Assembly: GCF_029227915.1 (NCBI RefSeq)
Contig: NC_079887.1
Span: 22,505,650 to 22,569,649, forward strand
DNA from: Hydractinia symbiolongicarpus
Taxonomy: Eukaryota > Cnidaria > Hydrozoa > Anthoathecata > Hydractiniidae
Direction: 5' to 3'
DNA length: 64,000 nucleotides
A program made the translations under genes and the position numbers. Every line of letters begins with the position of its first letter. Positions within the stretch are counted from its first letter, which is position 1. Below are positions 10,861 to 21,807 of this stretch, piece after piece. Below the pieces are notes generated by a model. That model made no database searches. It saw nothing but the letters and a program-made list of their open reading frames with translations, and was not told the origin of the DNA.

Positions 10861-11749
10861 GGTCTGTGTTTTTATTGTAAAATAAATTGTATATAAACAC
10901 AATTAATTTTGCAAATTTCCAGAAAATGTCCAATTTTGTCTGCAAAATAAAATTTTGTGATTGTTTCATCTCGATGGAGTGACGACAGGCTCTTGCCTGT
11001 GTTTTTATTTAGAACGAAGTTGCGAGAACGCATCTTTGAAAAGCAAATTACGCCAAAAAGGCCACACTGGTGTAGGCGCTCCATATTAATTCTTATTTTT
11101 ATTTTAGCTGCTTCGCTGTGAGTGCTTCATCGGATTTTCGACACACTGTATTCCAGTACTTAAGCGCTCCACTTGGATGTGCAGCATAGTTTACCTGAAC
11201 GTGGAACTAAATTAAGTACTTCACCTGCTGACCAACTCCGGGTCACTCGTGTTACAGATACACGAAATGCAATATTTTAAGAACGAGCGAACCGGTGGAC
11301 TTTTTCAAGGGTTAACGAGTAGTCCTTTTATCAATAATTAGCTAGCTGTAAAGTTTGGTGTGTGGCTACCTAACTGAAAAATAATACAGTCACGCACAAT
11401 TGCTGCAACAGAACTTTAAGATGATTACAATCTTGGACTAAAATATTGAGACAAAGGCCGTTTCTTCCTCGATATTCAAATATGGACAAAAATGTCAAAC
11501 AATTTGCAAAATAAAAATGGACAGGGAAAGGACAGGTTGCGCGGAATTTATTACAATTAATTTTGGAACTTACACGAAAGCTTATTTCATAAAATTTATC
11601 GTTGAGCATTCAGGCATGCATTTTCAGCGACTTCGAAGGAAAATGGTGTGTGTTACTCATAGATATTTTTCAAAACGCGAAAGTTTTTTCACCATACAAA
11701 AAAATCATAAAAACGGGGCAATTTTCAAAAGTAATGATTTATTTCTACT
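10861..11749. repeat. 3' block, unit I/B, middle
   Basis: AT-rich repeated sequence with no supported gene. At about 11090 it lacks the 938-bp satellite-bearing insert that units G and H carry after CCATATTAATT. Confidence 0.6.
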
Positions 11750-11986
11750 TTAATCGTCGTCAACTACAATAACACTTGGTGTTTTTTTCTTCTTTGGAGC
11801 TGCGAGCATTTTTCGGATGTCTCGATTATTTGAAACAGTAGCGCTTGCGGATGCAGTCTTTTTCTTCCTTTTGCCGGGGGCTTGCGGTATAACGGCTGTA
11901 GGCGGCAAGGTCATGACGAAATTGAACAGATTTCCAACCGCTATGACTTCTGTTGGTTCTGTTCGATTCAAACATAATGCCATCAA
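11750..11986 (-). CDS. Lys-rich ORF with SUMO-interaction-like tail, unrecognised
   Basis: A 78-codon frame. Its C-terminal third has two basic clusters (KRKKK and PKKKK), as in nuclear localisation signals. It ends in VIVVDDD and stop, a hydrophobic-plus-acidic pattern typical of SUMO-interaction motifs. The copies at 39978 and 54384 carry an indel that replaces this tail. It may be the last exon of a nuclear protein or transposase, and it overlaps the acidic + strand ORF on the opposite strand, so at most one of the two is likely to be real. Confidence 0.25.
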   Translation of the reverse strand: MMALCLNRTEPTEVIAVGNLFNFVMTLPPTAVIPQAPGKRKKKTASASATVSNNRDIRKMLAAPKKKKTPSVIVVDDD

Positions 11987-12165
11987 TTGATCCTTTCCAA
12001 GATATAGATCCGATGCTGAGTAATGATGTTGGGCAATCTAATGATAGCCATCTCTTAGCAGTTTGTGATGTCACAGTTGAGAAATTTGAAGCGTTATGTG
12101 GAAGCAAGAAAGTGACGACGATACTGACTCAGAATGGGAAGAGGGAGATGATTAAATTTACTTAG
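11978..12165 (+). pseudogene. Acidic ORF (frameshifted copy)
   Basis: Relative to the open copy at 40199-40384, seven bases are missing near 12107. This replaces the acidic C-terminus with an unrelated frame. The copies at 18011 and 59807 share the same change. Confidence 0.3.
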
Positions 12166-13130
12166 CCTAATCTTGTATATTTTATACATTTTTGATTACG
12201 GTAAATACCTTAGATGTGATTTAACAAATAAATTTCTTTCTTGGATTTTACCCATTCGCGAAACTTTTTCACGCAAATATGCACCTTATCTTGAATTCGC
12301 GAAAGTTTTTTCCGCGAAATTTGTTTCATAAATCGCCAAACGCGAACGTTTTTGTCAAATATTTCACGAAAAAAGTTAATGCACGCGAAAGTTTCTGCCC
12401 TTAAAGTAGTGTGTCACTCAAGACTAAAAAATTTCTCAAAAGTATTTCCTTAGCTGGCATTAATGAAAGAAACAAGGTTATAAAAAATTGTGAAAAAAGC
12501 TTTTTAGCTTGGATGATTCATTACTGGCGCAATCAAGATATATGTCTCTAACTTCCTCCCTAACCAAGTCGATTTCGCGGACCATTTAATTATAATTATA
12601 TTTTTGCATTTTGTACATGTATTGAATAGAAATTAATTGGACGTGCATATAGCTATCATAGTTTTTTCAAATGAGTGTATTTACCTTGGTTTGTGCAAAC
12701 ATATTTAAAATATTTCTAAAGTTAAAGTTCATAGCATAGTGTTTCGCGCGTAATAAAATAAACAGCTTTTTCTGTCCTTCCTGCTGACATTTGTGGAGGT
12801 TGATATCCGTGGAAGATTTTTGCTTTTTGATTAAGGACACTGCATTCATTGATAGCATTAAATACACAGTAGTTAAACTTAATTTGTTCTAACAATAACA
12901 ACACCAATAATAACAACAAGGCTAAAAGCCAATACAATTCTTCGTGTAAGTTAAAATAACGTAGTCAAACATGAAAAGTAATATTTCTTTTTCATAGAAC
13001 CGAACCTAATTTTCTAATGGAATAGAAGTTTAAGGAAGATAAAAAGATTTAATTAACTGTATAATGACATTTATTTTACTGTTTTACTCAATTTCTATGG
13101 TGATGTGACAATTCTATTTACCATTTCATC
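12166..13130. repeat. 3' block, right part, with copy B 3' UTR
   Basis: It contains a cluster of TTCGCGAA-like motifs (12255-12400), AT-rich spacer and the copy B 3' UTR. A poly(A) signal on the minus strand (AATAAA, 13070-13075) lies about 55 nt after the copy B stop. Leu-rich small ORFs at 12667-12937 derive from an AAC/AAT simple repeat and are not called. Confidence 0.6.
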
Positions 13131-14324
13131 CTAAAGAACTTGCATCACAATTTCAGTAAGTCGTCTTCCGTGGACTCCCTTAGGGTGTTCTTTCCATTCT
13201 TTAACTTTAAATTGTGTACCAGGATAGAATAAGTATTCAACTCTGTCTAAATTACTAGACAAAGGTGTTATGTGAGCTGCTTTTTCCCAAAATTTCGCCC
13301 CGGCGGTTGGTTTCACGGTAAGCACTATGCCATTTCCGTACGACTTTGCATCAGCAAATGAATTTGTGAAAGATAGAATACCCTTAATTGTAACAGTTTT
13401 CCCAATCGCCATGAAACCTTTACGTGCTAGGTGGAGCGGCAACTGTAATTGAGTACTTTTTGGGCCTTTATTTGCTGGCAATTCTTTGTAATGTGCGCAG
13501 AGTTGTGACATTACTAACTGTGCTATATCAACTTGTCCGGAGTAAAGTATCGGTACTGCCAATGTGCTTGTTCTTGGAAGCCCTCGAAGACCGCCTGCAA
13601 TTAAATTAATCTCCGCATTCACGTAACGATACAGAGTAGGGGCTTGTTTTTTAAGTTGCATGACCACCGATTCTTCTGTTTCTGCTGGTACCATCATGAA
13701 GGAGTTCATGTATGCTTTATTGCCTGGATTGTAATCACCCCAGCTTGATGTCCAAATTGCATAAGATATGGACTCATAATCCAACGGCAAAGGATCATCT
13801 TTGAGCAGAGTATATGCAAACATTCGAAAGTAAACTATTCTGGTAAAGTTGGCTGATGTCCAATCAAATAATGAGATTGCAAGCTCTCCATTTTTGGTAG
13901 TATAAGGGAAATATTGAGCAGATTTTGCGATAACTTGTTGTATAGTTTGTCGATGGGGATGTGATGGCAAGGCTTGATAAGGAATCAACTTAATTGTCAT
14001 TTGTTCTCTTAATGACTCAGCATCTGCATCATTCACCTCAGTAGGGAAAGGAGTGTAGACACCTTCGGCAGATATACCAGAGACTGTAAAGCTCTTTGGT
14101 CGCACAATCAAAGTTATATTAGCTGGAAATGTTCCTTCATACTTGACATTGTTAAAGTATAAAGCATCTCCATGATCAACACATTCGATCATTCCAGCTT
14201 TAAGTACATACATTCTATAGCACGATCCCACTCCTCCTCTTTCGTGGTTAGTAACAGGTAATCCATCAGACATAGATGCAGCACCAACCTCATCATTGAC
14301 TAAATTTTCGATTGTCCAAGTCAT
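13131..14324 (-). CDS. ART-like protein, clade 1, copy B (complete, 397 aa)
   Basis: Intronless; ATG at 14322-14324, TAG at 13131-13133. No signal peptide or membrane segment is seen, so a cytosolic product is expected. Residues 1-155 form a domain I do not recognise. Residues about 160-395 follow the order of the ADP-ribosyltransferase fold: helix with YTLLKDDPL (171-179), helix LYRYVNAEINL (231-241), motif I strand ending Y261-S262-G263, S-T-S equivalent S318-F319-T320-N321-S322, and final strand R361-V362-E363 followed by YPGTQFKV. Known ARTs use Arg (R-S-E) or His (H-Y-E) at motif I and often E/Q two residues before the catalytic Glu. Here those places are Ser and Arg, so it is either a pseudoenzyme or an unusual transferase. 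The start is fixed by the TATA/initiator 26 nt upstream. Confidence 0.85.
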   Translation of the reverse strand: MTWTIENLVNDEVGAASMSDGLPVTNHERGGVGSCYRMYVLKAGMIECVDHGDALYFNNVKYEGTFPANITLIVRPKSFTVSGISAEGVYTPFPTEVNDADAESLREQMTIKLIPYQALPSHPHRQTIQQVIAKSAQYFPYTTKNGELAISLFDWTSANFTRIVYFRMFAYTLLKDDPLPLDYESISYAIWTSSWGDYNPGNKAYMNSFMMVPAETEESVVMQLKKQAPTLYRYVNAEINLIAGGLRGLPRTSTLAVPILYSGQVDIAQLVMSQLCAHYKELPANKGPKSTQLQLPLHLARKGFMAIGKTVTIKGILSFTNSFADAKSYGNGIVLTVKPTAGAKFWEKAAHITPLSSNLDRVEYLFYPGTQFKVKEWKEHPKGVHGRRLTEIVMQVL

Positions 14325-14346
14325 TGCTTCTTATATTCCAGATTCA

Positions 14347-14382
14347 GACTGAGAAAAATAAAGAATCGCAACACTATTTATA
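14347..14382 (-). promoter_or_regulatory. TATA + initiator core promoter of copy B
   Basis: TATAAATAG at 14374-14382 and TCAGTC at 14347-14352 on the minus strand; predicted start about 14350, leaving a 26-nt 5' UTR before the ATG. Confidence 0.8.
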
Positions 14383-15186
14383 CAGTTATCTCGGGATAGC
14401 CAAAATTTGCAGACGCAGCAAGTTTTGAAAGGACAATTAAAAATTACTATTAGAAATGTCCATATTTGGACGAGACTTGGCAAGATGAAAATTTTGCGGA
14501 ACATCCGAAGACGTTAATCAAGTTCTGACAGAATTTACGACATAATCAAGAACTTCATACAACTAAAATTATCATAGTATAATGGACCACTTTACCACTT
14601 TAAATGCTTGTTTTTTTATCCTTAAGAGTGGGCAATTTAAAGATGTCTGATAATCGTTTTTTGTCTTTCCAGTTTATTATTTTATGTCAAAGATATTGAA
14701 ATTTATCTAGTTTTTAGAAAATATACTTTTATATATTCTATTTTGGAGTTCAGAGGATAAGGTAACATGGGAAATTTTCTCTGTATAGCTGTAAATTTAT
14801 TTTATACTTATAAAAATAGTGTATGTAATGAAAAGAAAAAGGGAGAAAAAACAAGAAATATAGAAATATAGAAATATTATAAACAAATAGAAGAAGAAAA
14901 TAGTATTTAGTTGCAGCTTAGGTTGCTAGCAAAATTTAGTTTATAACAAAGAAAAAACTCGAGCAAAGCATCTATATTATAATACCCGTATACGTCTGTC
15001 CGTCTGTCACGCAAAATGGTACTGAAAGTAGCGAGACACACGCTATGAGGTTTAAAAAGAACGGGTCACCGACTATTTTAAAATGTTTCTGAAGGTTGAC
15101 TGACATGCATTATACAGTCTTCATCCAATTGGGAGTTATTCGAGAAAAATTTTTTTTAGGCAGATAGAATCAACCTCGTCCTCCAA
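14383..15186. repeat. 5' block spacer, unit B
   Basis: Near-identical to 1155-1950 with small indels. No gene is seen. Confidence 0.7.
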
Positions 15187-15206
15187 AATTTAGTCCAATT
15201 TAGTCC
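15187..15206. repeat. 10-bp minisatellite, 2 units
   Basis: Only two AATTTAGTCC units remain here, the shortest allele of this minisatellite in the window. Confidence 0.9.
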
Positions 15207-15328
15207 AATTTGTTTGCTTTGAAGTTCGAGTTCCCATCATTCTAATTCTTTGTATTCAAGTTAAAATAGGCTTTAAATTCAGAGAAACAAAATTGTTTAT
15301 TTTGTTATCATTGTATGTTAGAAGTTAT

Positions 15329-15686
15329 CCAGCGGCGGCGCCACAATTTCCGAAGTGGGGGGGGGGCTTAGGCATAGTGGGAGATTTGGAGATTTTAGTG
15401 ACAATCAACGAGCGAAGCGAGTTGCCGAAACAGTTGGGGTCCAACGCATGTTTAGAGTCCTAAAACACGTAAAACGGCTATACCTTGGACTTCAGAAAAG
15501 CTTTGTTTTTCTCCTCTTTCAACTGCGGCATATTGGTATGCGTCACTGCATAAAAAATCGCATTATTTAGTGAGATAGCCTGCAGGTTCTCTGGTTGGAT
15601 AACATCAATTTTCATGCAGTGATTGAGACGCTTATTGACAGAAAATAAAAAATTATTACTTAGCTAAAAAATGTGGAGCGGGGAGG
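15329..15686. mobile_element. MITE, right end deleted
   Basis: The left inverted repeat is intact. The right end and its flank are missing: the sequence passes from the internal GTGGAG region directly into GACTTATCG of the downstream flank. The deletion post-dates insertion. Confidence 0.8.
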
Positions 15687-17909
15687 GACTTATCGTTTAT
15701 CGACGAGGAAACAGGTAGGTAATCGAATGACAAAAAAGATAACTGGCAATTTTTCTAGCGTGATGGAATTTTAAAAACCCTTGAAATATTTTTTTCTTTT
15801 TTTCCTCTGATAAACCACAAGCACGTTTTAGTTTGAATAATTACATTTGTTTCTTTGTTCCTGGTTTTTTTCGCTTTCGGTGATACAGGTTTTGTAACAT
15901 GCGCCAAGATCCGGGTTTATGTTATGGCAGACATAAAAACACTATTAAGGAAGGAAAGAGATTTTTTCCAAAAAGTTTTTTTAACACCGACTGGAATCTT
16001 ACCCTCCGAGAATCTTACTCTTTATGAATTGTCATCCGGACAATTGGCCCCAGGTGAATTGCTCCCCTCTCAGAAAATGTCCGTGCTGTCTGACCTTTAA
16101 ATTTCTATTATTTTCGATTCTTTATACACGCCCTAGAAAACGAAATGTTGACAAGAACGCAAGAGTTACGTATCGACTACCCCAATCGTCGTGTCGTAGA
16201 ATACATTCACAGTATTGCTCATTACCTTGGCTTTATAATACTTTGTACATTGTATTCAGTTTATTCTTTATTTTAATTTTCACACACAAAATAACAATTT
16301 GTGATAAAAAAACTATTTTCCCTAATTCTTTTTTAAAAAAAGTACAAGTTATTTTATCAGGGGGTAAAAATCTTCCAGGGGAGTTCTTCCAGGGGACAAT
16401 TAACCGGGAGAAATTATCCGGGGTTAATGCCTTGGACACCAATTTCTTCACGTCTTAGCTAATGTGTGAAAAATACACAAGTCCAGTTTCGGCGAGAAAA
16501 CGCGCTATATATATTTGCTGTTACCCAGTTACTTGCATGTCATTTTAAACCCTATAAAGATCCTTGCACGTTGTTGAAAGCAAAACTTTATTTTTTCATG
16601 CATTTATATTTTAATTTATGTTATATATTACAAAAATCAATATCCATTACAGCGTTCTTGGCTGTAATTCCCATTATTATAGTATCCTAAATACATACGG
16701 ACTAGTTTTCTATGGCCACGACAATTGTACTTTGGTAGCTTTGTAAATAAAAACAAATCAACCAAACATTTTGTAGATCAACTTTCATAACAACCAACAA
16801 AATTTCAGAATACGCTGCCATCTTTAATGTATTTGAAATTGACCATATTGGGCGCCAACGTTGAAAGCTAGTGAAGTTAACGGTTTAATTGATAGCAGCG
16901 TAAGTTGGAAGCACACATCCGACATCAGTCTATAAAGTATTGGGGTAATCTTATCAAAGAAATTTTAAAGAATAGACATCAAAAGGCAGTATCATTTTTT
17001 CTCCACCATAACAAACAAACACAATTTTTTGTGGCCTGTAATGCTTTTATAACAGGTTTTAATTAAGGTTACCAAAGACAGACGCATTTTAAAAATTGGA
17101 ATTTGTGGTAAGTAAATAATTTAATTGACATTTAAAAAATTTGTTTCAAAACAGTATGATCTTTGCAGAAATGGATTTATTTAGGATCTAAAAAAAACAA
17201 AAAAATTGAGAGAATGGAAGTTAGAATAATCTTTTTTATTTCTTTCTACTCTTATGGTTATCTCATTCCCCTATTCTTCCTGAAGACACGTGCGTCGCAG
17301 AAAATCGATATATAAAAATAAAAAAGTACATGTCTTTTTTACTAAAATTCTATTAGGTGCCTGTTTCTTAAGGTGAAGAGGTGGGTATTTATTTAAGGAT
17401 GGGTGAGAGGGGCAGTTAAAAATATATTCACAACATGACGGATGCATATTTAAGCTAGGCGTTTAACCGTAAACTTCTATATTTTGCTGAATTTTATTTC
17501 GTGAATTTCCGAAAAAAAGGGGGAAAGCAGGATTTTTTTTTCATTCAGAAAAATTGCATCGAGAAATTAAGCTGCAAAAACAATTTCTTGCTTTAATTCG
17601 AGCTTTATGTAAGCTGACTACACACATGCGCATTAGGTTCATGTCAGGATGGTGTTTATACAGGTTGCATGTACATTTTTAAGTTGTAAAGAAATTAATA
17701 ATTTCGGCCGTTTGAACTTTTTTCGATAACTTTCAATTCGCCCTAATTCATGAAAAATTAATAAACACCCATCTCAAATACGCCACGCTCGAATAAGCGC
17801 CCCCCTAGAAACCTAAACACTAAATAAGCGTCCGAGCTCCTAATCGAGTGTTTACAATATTCTATTCCGCAAAGTTGTTCAACCCTTTAAACAGAAAAAG
17901 AAGTTTGAG
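15687..17909. repeat. 5' block, distal part of unit B, ending at recombinant junction
   Basis: It carries an open X1 copy (16145-16276) and a damaged X2 copy (about 16905-17110, with internal losses). The 5' block stops at about 17909 inside the sequence following AAAGAAGTTTGAG. Confidence 0.7.
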
Positions 17910-19162
17910 GGGGCTTGCGGTGTAACGACTGTAGGCGGCAAGGTCATGACGAAATTGAACAGATTTCCAACCGCTATGACTTCTGTTGGTTCTGTTCGGT
18001 TCAGGCAAAATGCCATCGATTGATCCTTTCCCAGATATAGATCCGATGCTGAGTAATGATGTTGAGCAATCTGATGATAGCCATCTCTTAGCAATTTGTG
18101 ATGTCACAGTTGAGGAATTTGAAGTGTTATGTGGAAGCAAGAAATTGACGACGATACTGACTCAGAATGGGAAAAGGGAGATGATTAAATTTATTAGTCT
18201 AATCTTGTATATTTTATACATTTTTGATTACGGTAAATACCTTAGATGTGATTTAACAAATAAATTTCTTTCTTGGATTTTACCCATTCGCGAAAATTTT
18301 TCACGCAAATATGCACCTTATCTTGAATTCGCGAAAGTTTTTTCCGCGAAATTTGTTTCATAAATCGCCAAACGCGAACGTTTTTGTCAAATATTTCACA
18401 AAAAAAGTTAATGCACGCGAAAGTTTCTGCCCTTAAAGTAGTGTGTCACTCAAGACTAAAAAATTTCTCAAAAGTATTTCCTTAGCTGGCATTAATGAAA
18501 GAAACAAGGTTATAAAAAATTGTGAAAAAAGCTTTTTAGCTTGGATGATTCATTACTGACGCAATCAAGATATATGTCTGCAACAGCCTCCCTAATCAAG
18601 TCGATTTCTCGGACCATTTAATTATAATTTTATTTTTGCATTTTGTACATGTATTGAATAGAAATTAATTGGACGTGCATATAGCTATCATAGTTTTTTC
18701 AAATGGGTGTATTTACCTTGGTTTGTGCAAGCATATTTAAAATATTTCTAAAGTTAAAATTTATAGCATAGTGTTTCGCGCGTAATAAAATAAACGGCTT
18801 TTTCTGTCCTTCCTGCTGACATTTGTGGAGGTTGATATCCGTGGAAGATTTTCGCTTTTTGATTAAGGACACTGCATTCATTGATAGCATTAAATACACA
18901 GTAGTTAAACTTAATTTTTTCTAACAATAACAACACCAATAATAACAACAAGGCTAAAAGCCAATACAATTCTTCATGTAAGTTAAAATAACGTAGTCAA
19001 ACATGAAAAGTAATATTTCTTTTTCATAGAACCGAACCTAATTTTCTAATGGAATAGAAGTTTAAGGAAGATAAAAAGATTTAATTAACTGTATAATGAC
19101 ATTTATTTTACTGTTTTACTCAATTTCCATTGTGATGTGACAATTCTATTTACCATTTCATC
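17910..19162. repeat. 3' block right portion fused to 5' block (upstream of copy C)
   Basis: From GGGGCTTGCGG on, the sequence is 3' block (compare 11877 on). The fusion removed the clade-2 gene and the left 3' block. The minus-strand poly(A) signal for copy C is at 19102-19107. No intact gene is seen; the acidic ORF here carries the 7-bp loss. Confidence 0.75.
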
Positions 19163-20356
19163 CTAAAGAACTTGCATCACAATTTCAGTAAGTCGTCTTC
19201 CGTGGTCTCCCTTAGGGTGTTCTTTCCATTCTTTAACTTTAAATTGTGTACCAGGATAGAATAAGTATTCAACTCTGTCTAAATTACTAGACAAAGGTGT
19301 TATGTGAGCTGCTTTTTCCCAAAATTTCGCCCCGGCGGTTGGTTTCACGGTAAGCACTATGCCATTTCCGTACGACTTTGCATCAGCAAATGAATTTGTG
19401 AAAGATAGAATACCCTTAACTGTAACAGTTTTCCCAATCGCCATGAAACCTTTACGTGCTAGGTGGAGCGGCAACTGTAATTGAGTACTTTTTGGGCCTT
19501 TATTTGCTGGCAATTCTTTGTAATGTGCGCAGAGTTGTGACATTACTAACTGTGCTATATCAACTTGTCCGGAGTAAAGTATCGGTACTGCCAATGTGCT
19601 TGTTCTTGGAAGCCCTCGAAGACCGCCTGCAATTAAATTAATCTCCGCATTCACGTAACGATACAGAGTAGGGGCTTGTTTTTTAAGTTGCGTGACCACC
19701 GATTCTTCTGTTTCTGCTGGTACCATCATGAAGGAGTTCATGTATGCTTTATTGCCTGTATTGTAATCACCCCAGCTTGATGTCCAAATTGCATAAGATA
19801 TGGACTCATAATCCAACGGCAAAGGATCATCTTTGAGCAGAGTATATGCAAACATTCGAAAGTAAACTATTCTGGTAAAGTTGGCTGATGTCCAATCAAA
19901 TAATGAGATTGCAAGCTCTTTATTTTTGGTAGTATAAGGAAAATATTGAGCAGATTTTGCGATAACTTGTTGTATAGTTTGTGGATGAGGATGTGATGGC
20001 AAGGCTTGATAAGGAATCAACTTAATTGTCATTTGTTCTCTTAATGACTCAGCATCTGCATCATTCACCTCAGTAGGGAAAGGAGTGTAGACACCTTCGG
20101 CAGATATACCAGAGACGGTAAAGCTCTTTGGTCGCACAATCAAAGTTATATTAGCTGGAAATGTTCCTTCATACTTGACATTGTTAAAGTATAAAGCATC
20201 TCCATGATCAACACATTCGATCATTCCAGCTTTAAGTACATACATTCTATAGCACGATCCCACTCCTCCTCTTTCGTGGTTAGTAACAGGTAATCCATCA
20301 GACATAGATGCAGCACCAACCTCATCATTGACTAAATTTTCGATTGTCCAAGTCAT
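19163..20356 (-). CDS. ART-like protein, clade 1, copy C (complete, 397 aa)
   Basis: Same length and domain order as copy B, differing by a handful of residues (for example Pro for Arg at 125, Lys for Gly at 146, Thr for Met at 222). The motif positions Ser262, Ser318/Ser322, Arg361 and Glu363 are unchanged. It is the second gene of a head-to-tail pair with B, 6032 bp apart. Its upstream flank is the longest surviving 5' block before single-copy DNA begins at about 24820. Confidence 0.85.
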   Translation of the reverse strand: MTWTIENLVNDEVGAASMSDGLPVTNHERGGVGSCYRMYVLKAGMIECVDHGDALYFNNVKYEGTFPANITLIVRPKSFTVSGISAEGVYTPFPTEVNDADAESLREQMTIKLIPYQALPSHPHPQTIQQVIAKSAQYFPYTTKNKELAISLFDWTSANFTRIVYFRMFAYTLLKDDPLPLDYESISYAIWTSSWGDYNTGNKAYMNSFMMVPAETEESVVTQLKKQAPTLYRYVNAEINLIAGGLRGLPRTSTLAVPILYSGQVDIAQLVMSQLCAHYKELPANKGPKSTQLQLPLHLARKGFMAIGKTVTVKGILSFTNSFADAKSYGNGIVLTVKPTAGAKFWEKAAHITPLSSNLDRVEYLFYPGTQFKVKEWKEHPKGDHGRRLTEIVMQVL

Positions 20357-20378
20357 TGCTTTTTATATTCCAGATTCA

Positions 20379-20414
20379 GACTGAGAAAAATAAAGAATTG
20401 CAACACTATTTATA
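20379..20414 (-). promoter_or_regulatory. TATA + initiator core promoter of copy C
   Basis: TATAAATAG at 20406-20414; TCAGTC at 20379-20384. Same spacing as in copy B. Confidence 0.8.
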
Positions 20415-21230
20415 CAGTTATCTCGGGATAGCCAAAATTTGCAGACGCAGCAAGTTTTGAAAGGATAATTAAAAATTACTATTAGAAATATCCATATTTG
20501 GACGAGACTTGGCAAGATGAAAATTTTGCGGAACATCCGAAGACGTTAATCAAGTTCTGACAGAATTTAGGACATAATGAAGAACTTCATACAACTAAAA
20601 TTATCATAGTATAATGGACCACTTTACCACTTTAAATGCTTGTTTTTTTATCCTTAAGAGTGGGCAGCTTAAAGATGTCTGATAATCGTTTTTTGTCTTT
20701 CCAGTTTATTATTTTATGTCAAAGATATTGAAATTTATCTAGTTTTTAGAAAATATACTTTTATATATTCTATTTTGGAGTTCAGAGAATAAGGTAACAT
20801 GGGAAATTTTCTCTGTATAGCTGTAAATTTATTTTATACTTATAAAAATAGTGTATGTAATGAAAAGAAAAAGGGAGAAAAAACAAGAAATATAGAAATA
20901 TAGAAATATTATAAACAAATAGAAGAAGAAAATAGTATTTAGTTGCAACTTAGGTTGCAAGCAAAATTTAGTTTATAACAAAGAAAAAACTCGAGCAAAG
21001 CATCTATATTATAATACCCGTATACGTCTGTCCGTCTGTCACGCAAAATGGTACTGAAAGTAGCGAGACACACGCTATGAGGTTTTAAAAGAACGGGTCA
21101 CCGACTATTTTAAAATGTTTCTAAAGGTTGACTGACATGCATTATACAGTCTTCATCCAATTGGGAGTTATTCGAGAAAAATTTTTTTTAGGCAGATGTT
21201 TTTGAAGTTTGAATCAACCTCGTCCTCCAA
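20415..21230. repeat. 5' block spacer, unit C
   Basis: Near-identical to the copy B spacer; no gene is seen. Confidence 0.7.
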
Positions 21231-21280
21231 AATTTAGCCCAATTTAGTCCAATTTAGTCCAATTTAGTCCAATTTAGTCC
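21231..21280. repeat. 10-bp minisatellite, 5 units
   Basis: Five units; the first has AATTTAGCCC and the rest AATTTAGTCC. Confidence 0.95.
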
Positions 21281-21402
21281 AATTTGTTTGCTTTGAAGTT
21301 CGAGTTCCCATCATTCTAATTCTTTGTATTCAAGTTAAAATAGGCTTTAAATTCAGAGAAACAAAATTGTTTATTTTGTTATCATTGTATGTTAGAAGTT
21401 AT

Positions 21403-21807
21403 CCAGCGGCGGGGCCACAATTTCCGAAGTGGGGGGGGGGGGGCTTAGGCATAGTGGGAGATTTGGAGATTTTAGTGACAATCAACGAGCGAAGCGAGTT
21501 GCCGAAACAGTTGGGGTCCAACGCATGTTTAGAGTCCTAAAACACGTAAAACGACTATACCTTGGACTTCAGTAAAGCTTTGTTTTTCTCCTCTTTCAAC
21601 TGCGGCATATTGGTATGCGTCACTGCATAAAAAATCGCATTATTTAGTGAGATAGCCTGCAGGTTCTCTGGTTGGATAACATCAATTTTCATGCAGTGAT
21701 TGAGACGCTTATTGACAGAAAATAAAAAATTATTACTTAGCTAAAAGATGTGGAGGGGGGGGGGGGGGGACTGAAGCCCCCCAGCTCCTCTAGTGGCGCC
21801 GCCCCTG
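21403..21807. mobile_element. MITE, complete copy, unit C
   Basis: Both inverted repeats and the flanking TTAT are present. The poly-G tracts near both ends are longer than in unit A, and one TIR base differs (GGGGCC for GGCGCC). Confidence 0.85.

Noticed and set aside
10766-11084. Overlapping 67-70 codon minus ORFs in the pogo/Tigger-like region
   Set aside because: Non-coding terminal part of a transposon; the frames are not transposase-like.
12667-12937. Leu-rich 66-71 codon minus ORFs after each clade-1 gene, signal-peptide-like
   Set aside because: The Leu run comes from an AAC/AAT simple repeat in the 3' UTR region. Near-identical copies give no independent evidence, and two overlapping frames are equally open.
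13424-13609. 61-codon + strand ORF repeated inside every clade-1 gene (also at 196, 19456, 41624, 56007, 61215)
   Set aside because: It lies wholly antisense within the ART core; its conservation follows from the real gene. The 61- and 85-codon ORFs inside clade-2 copies are shadows too.
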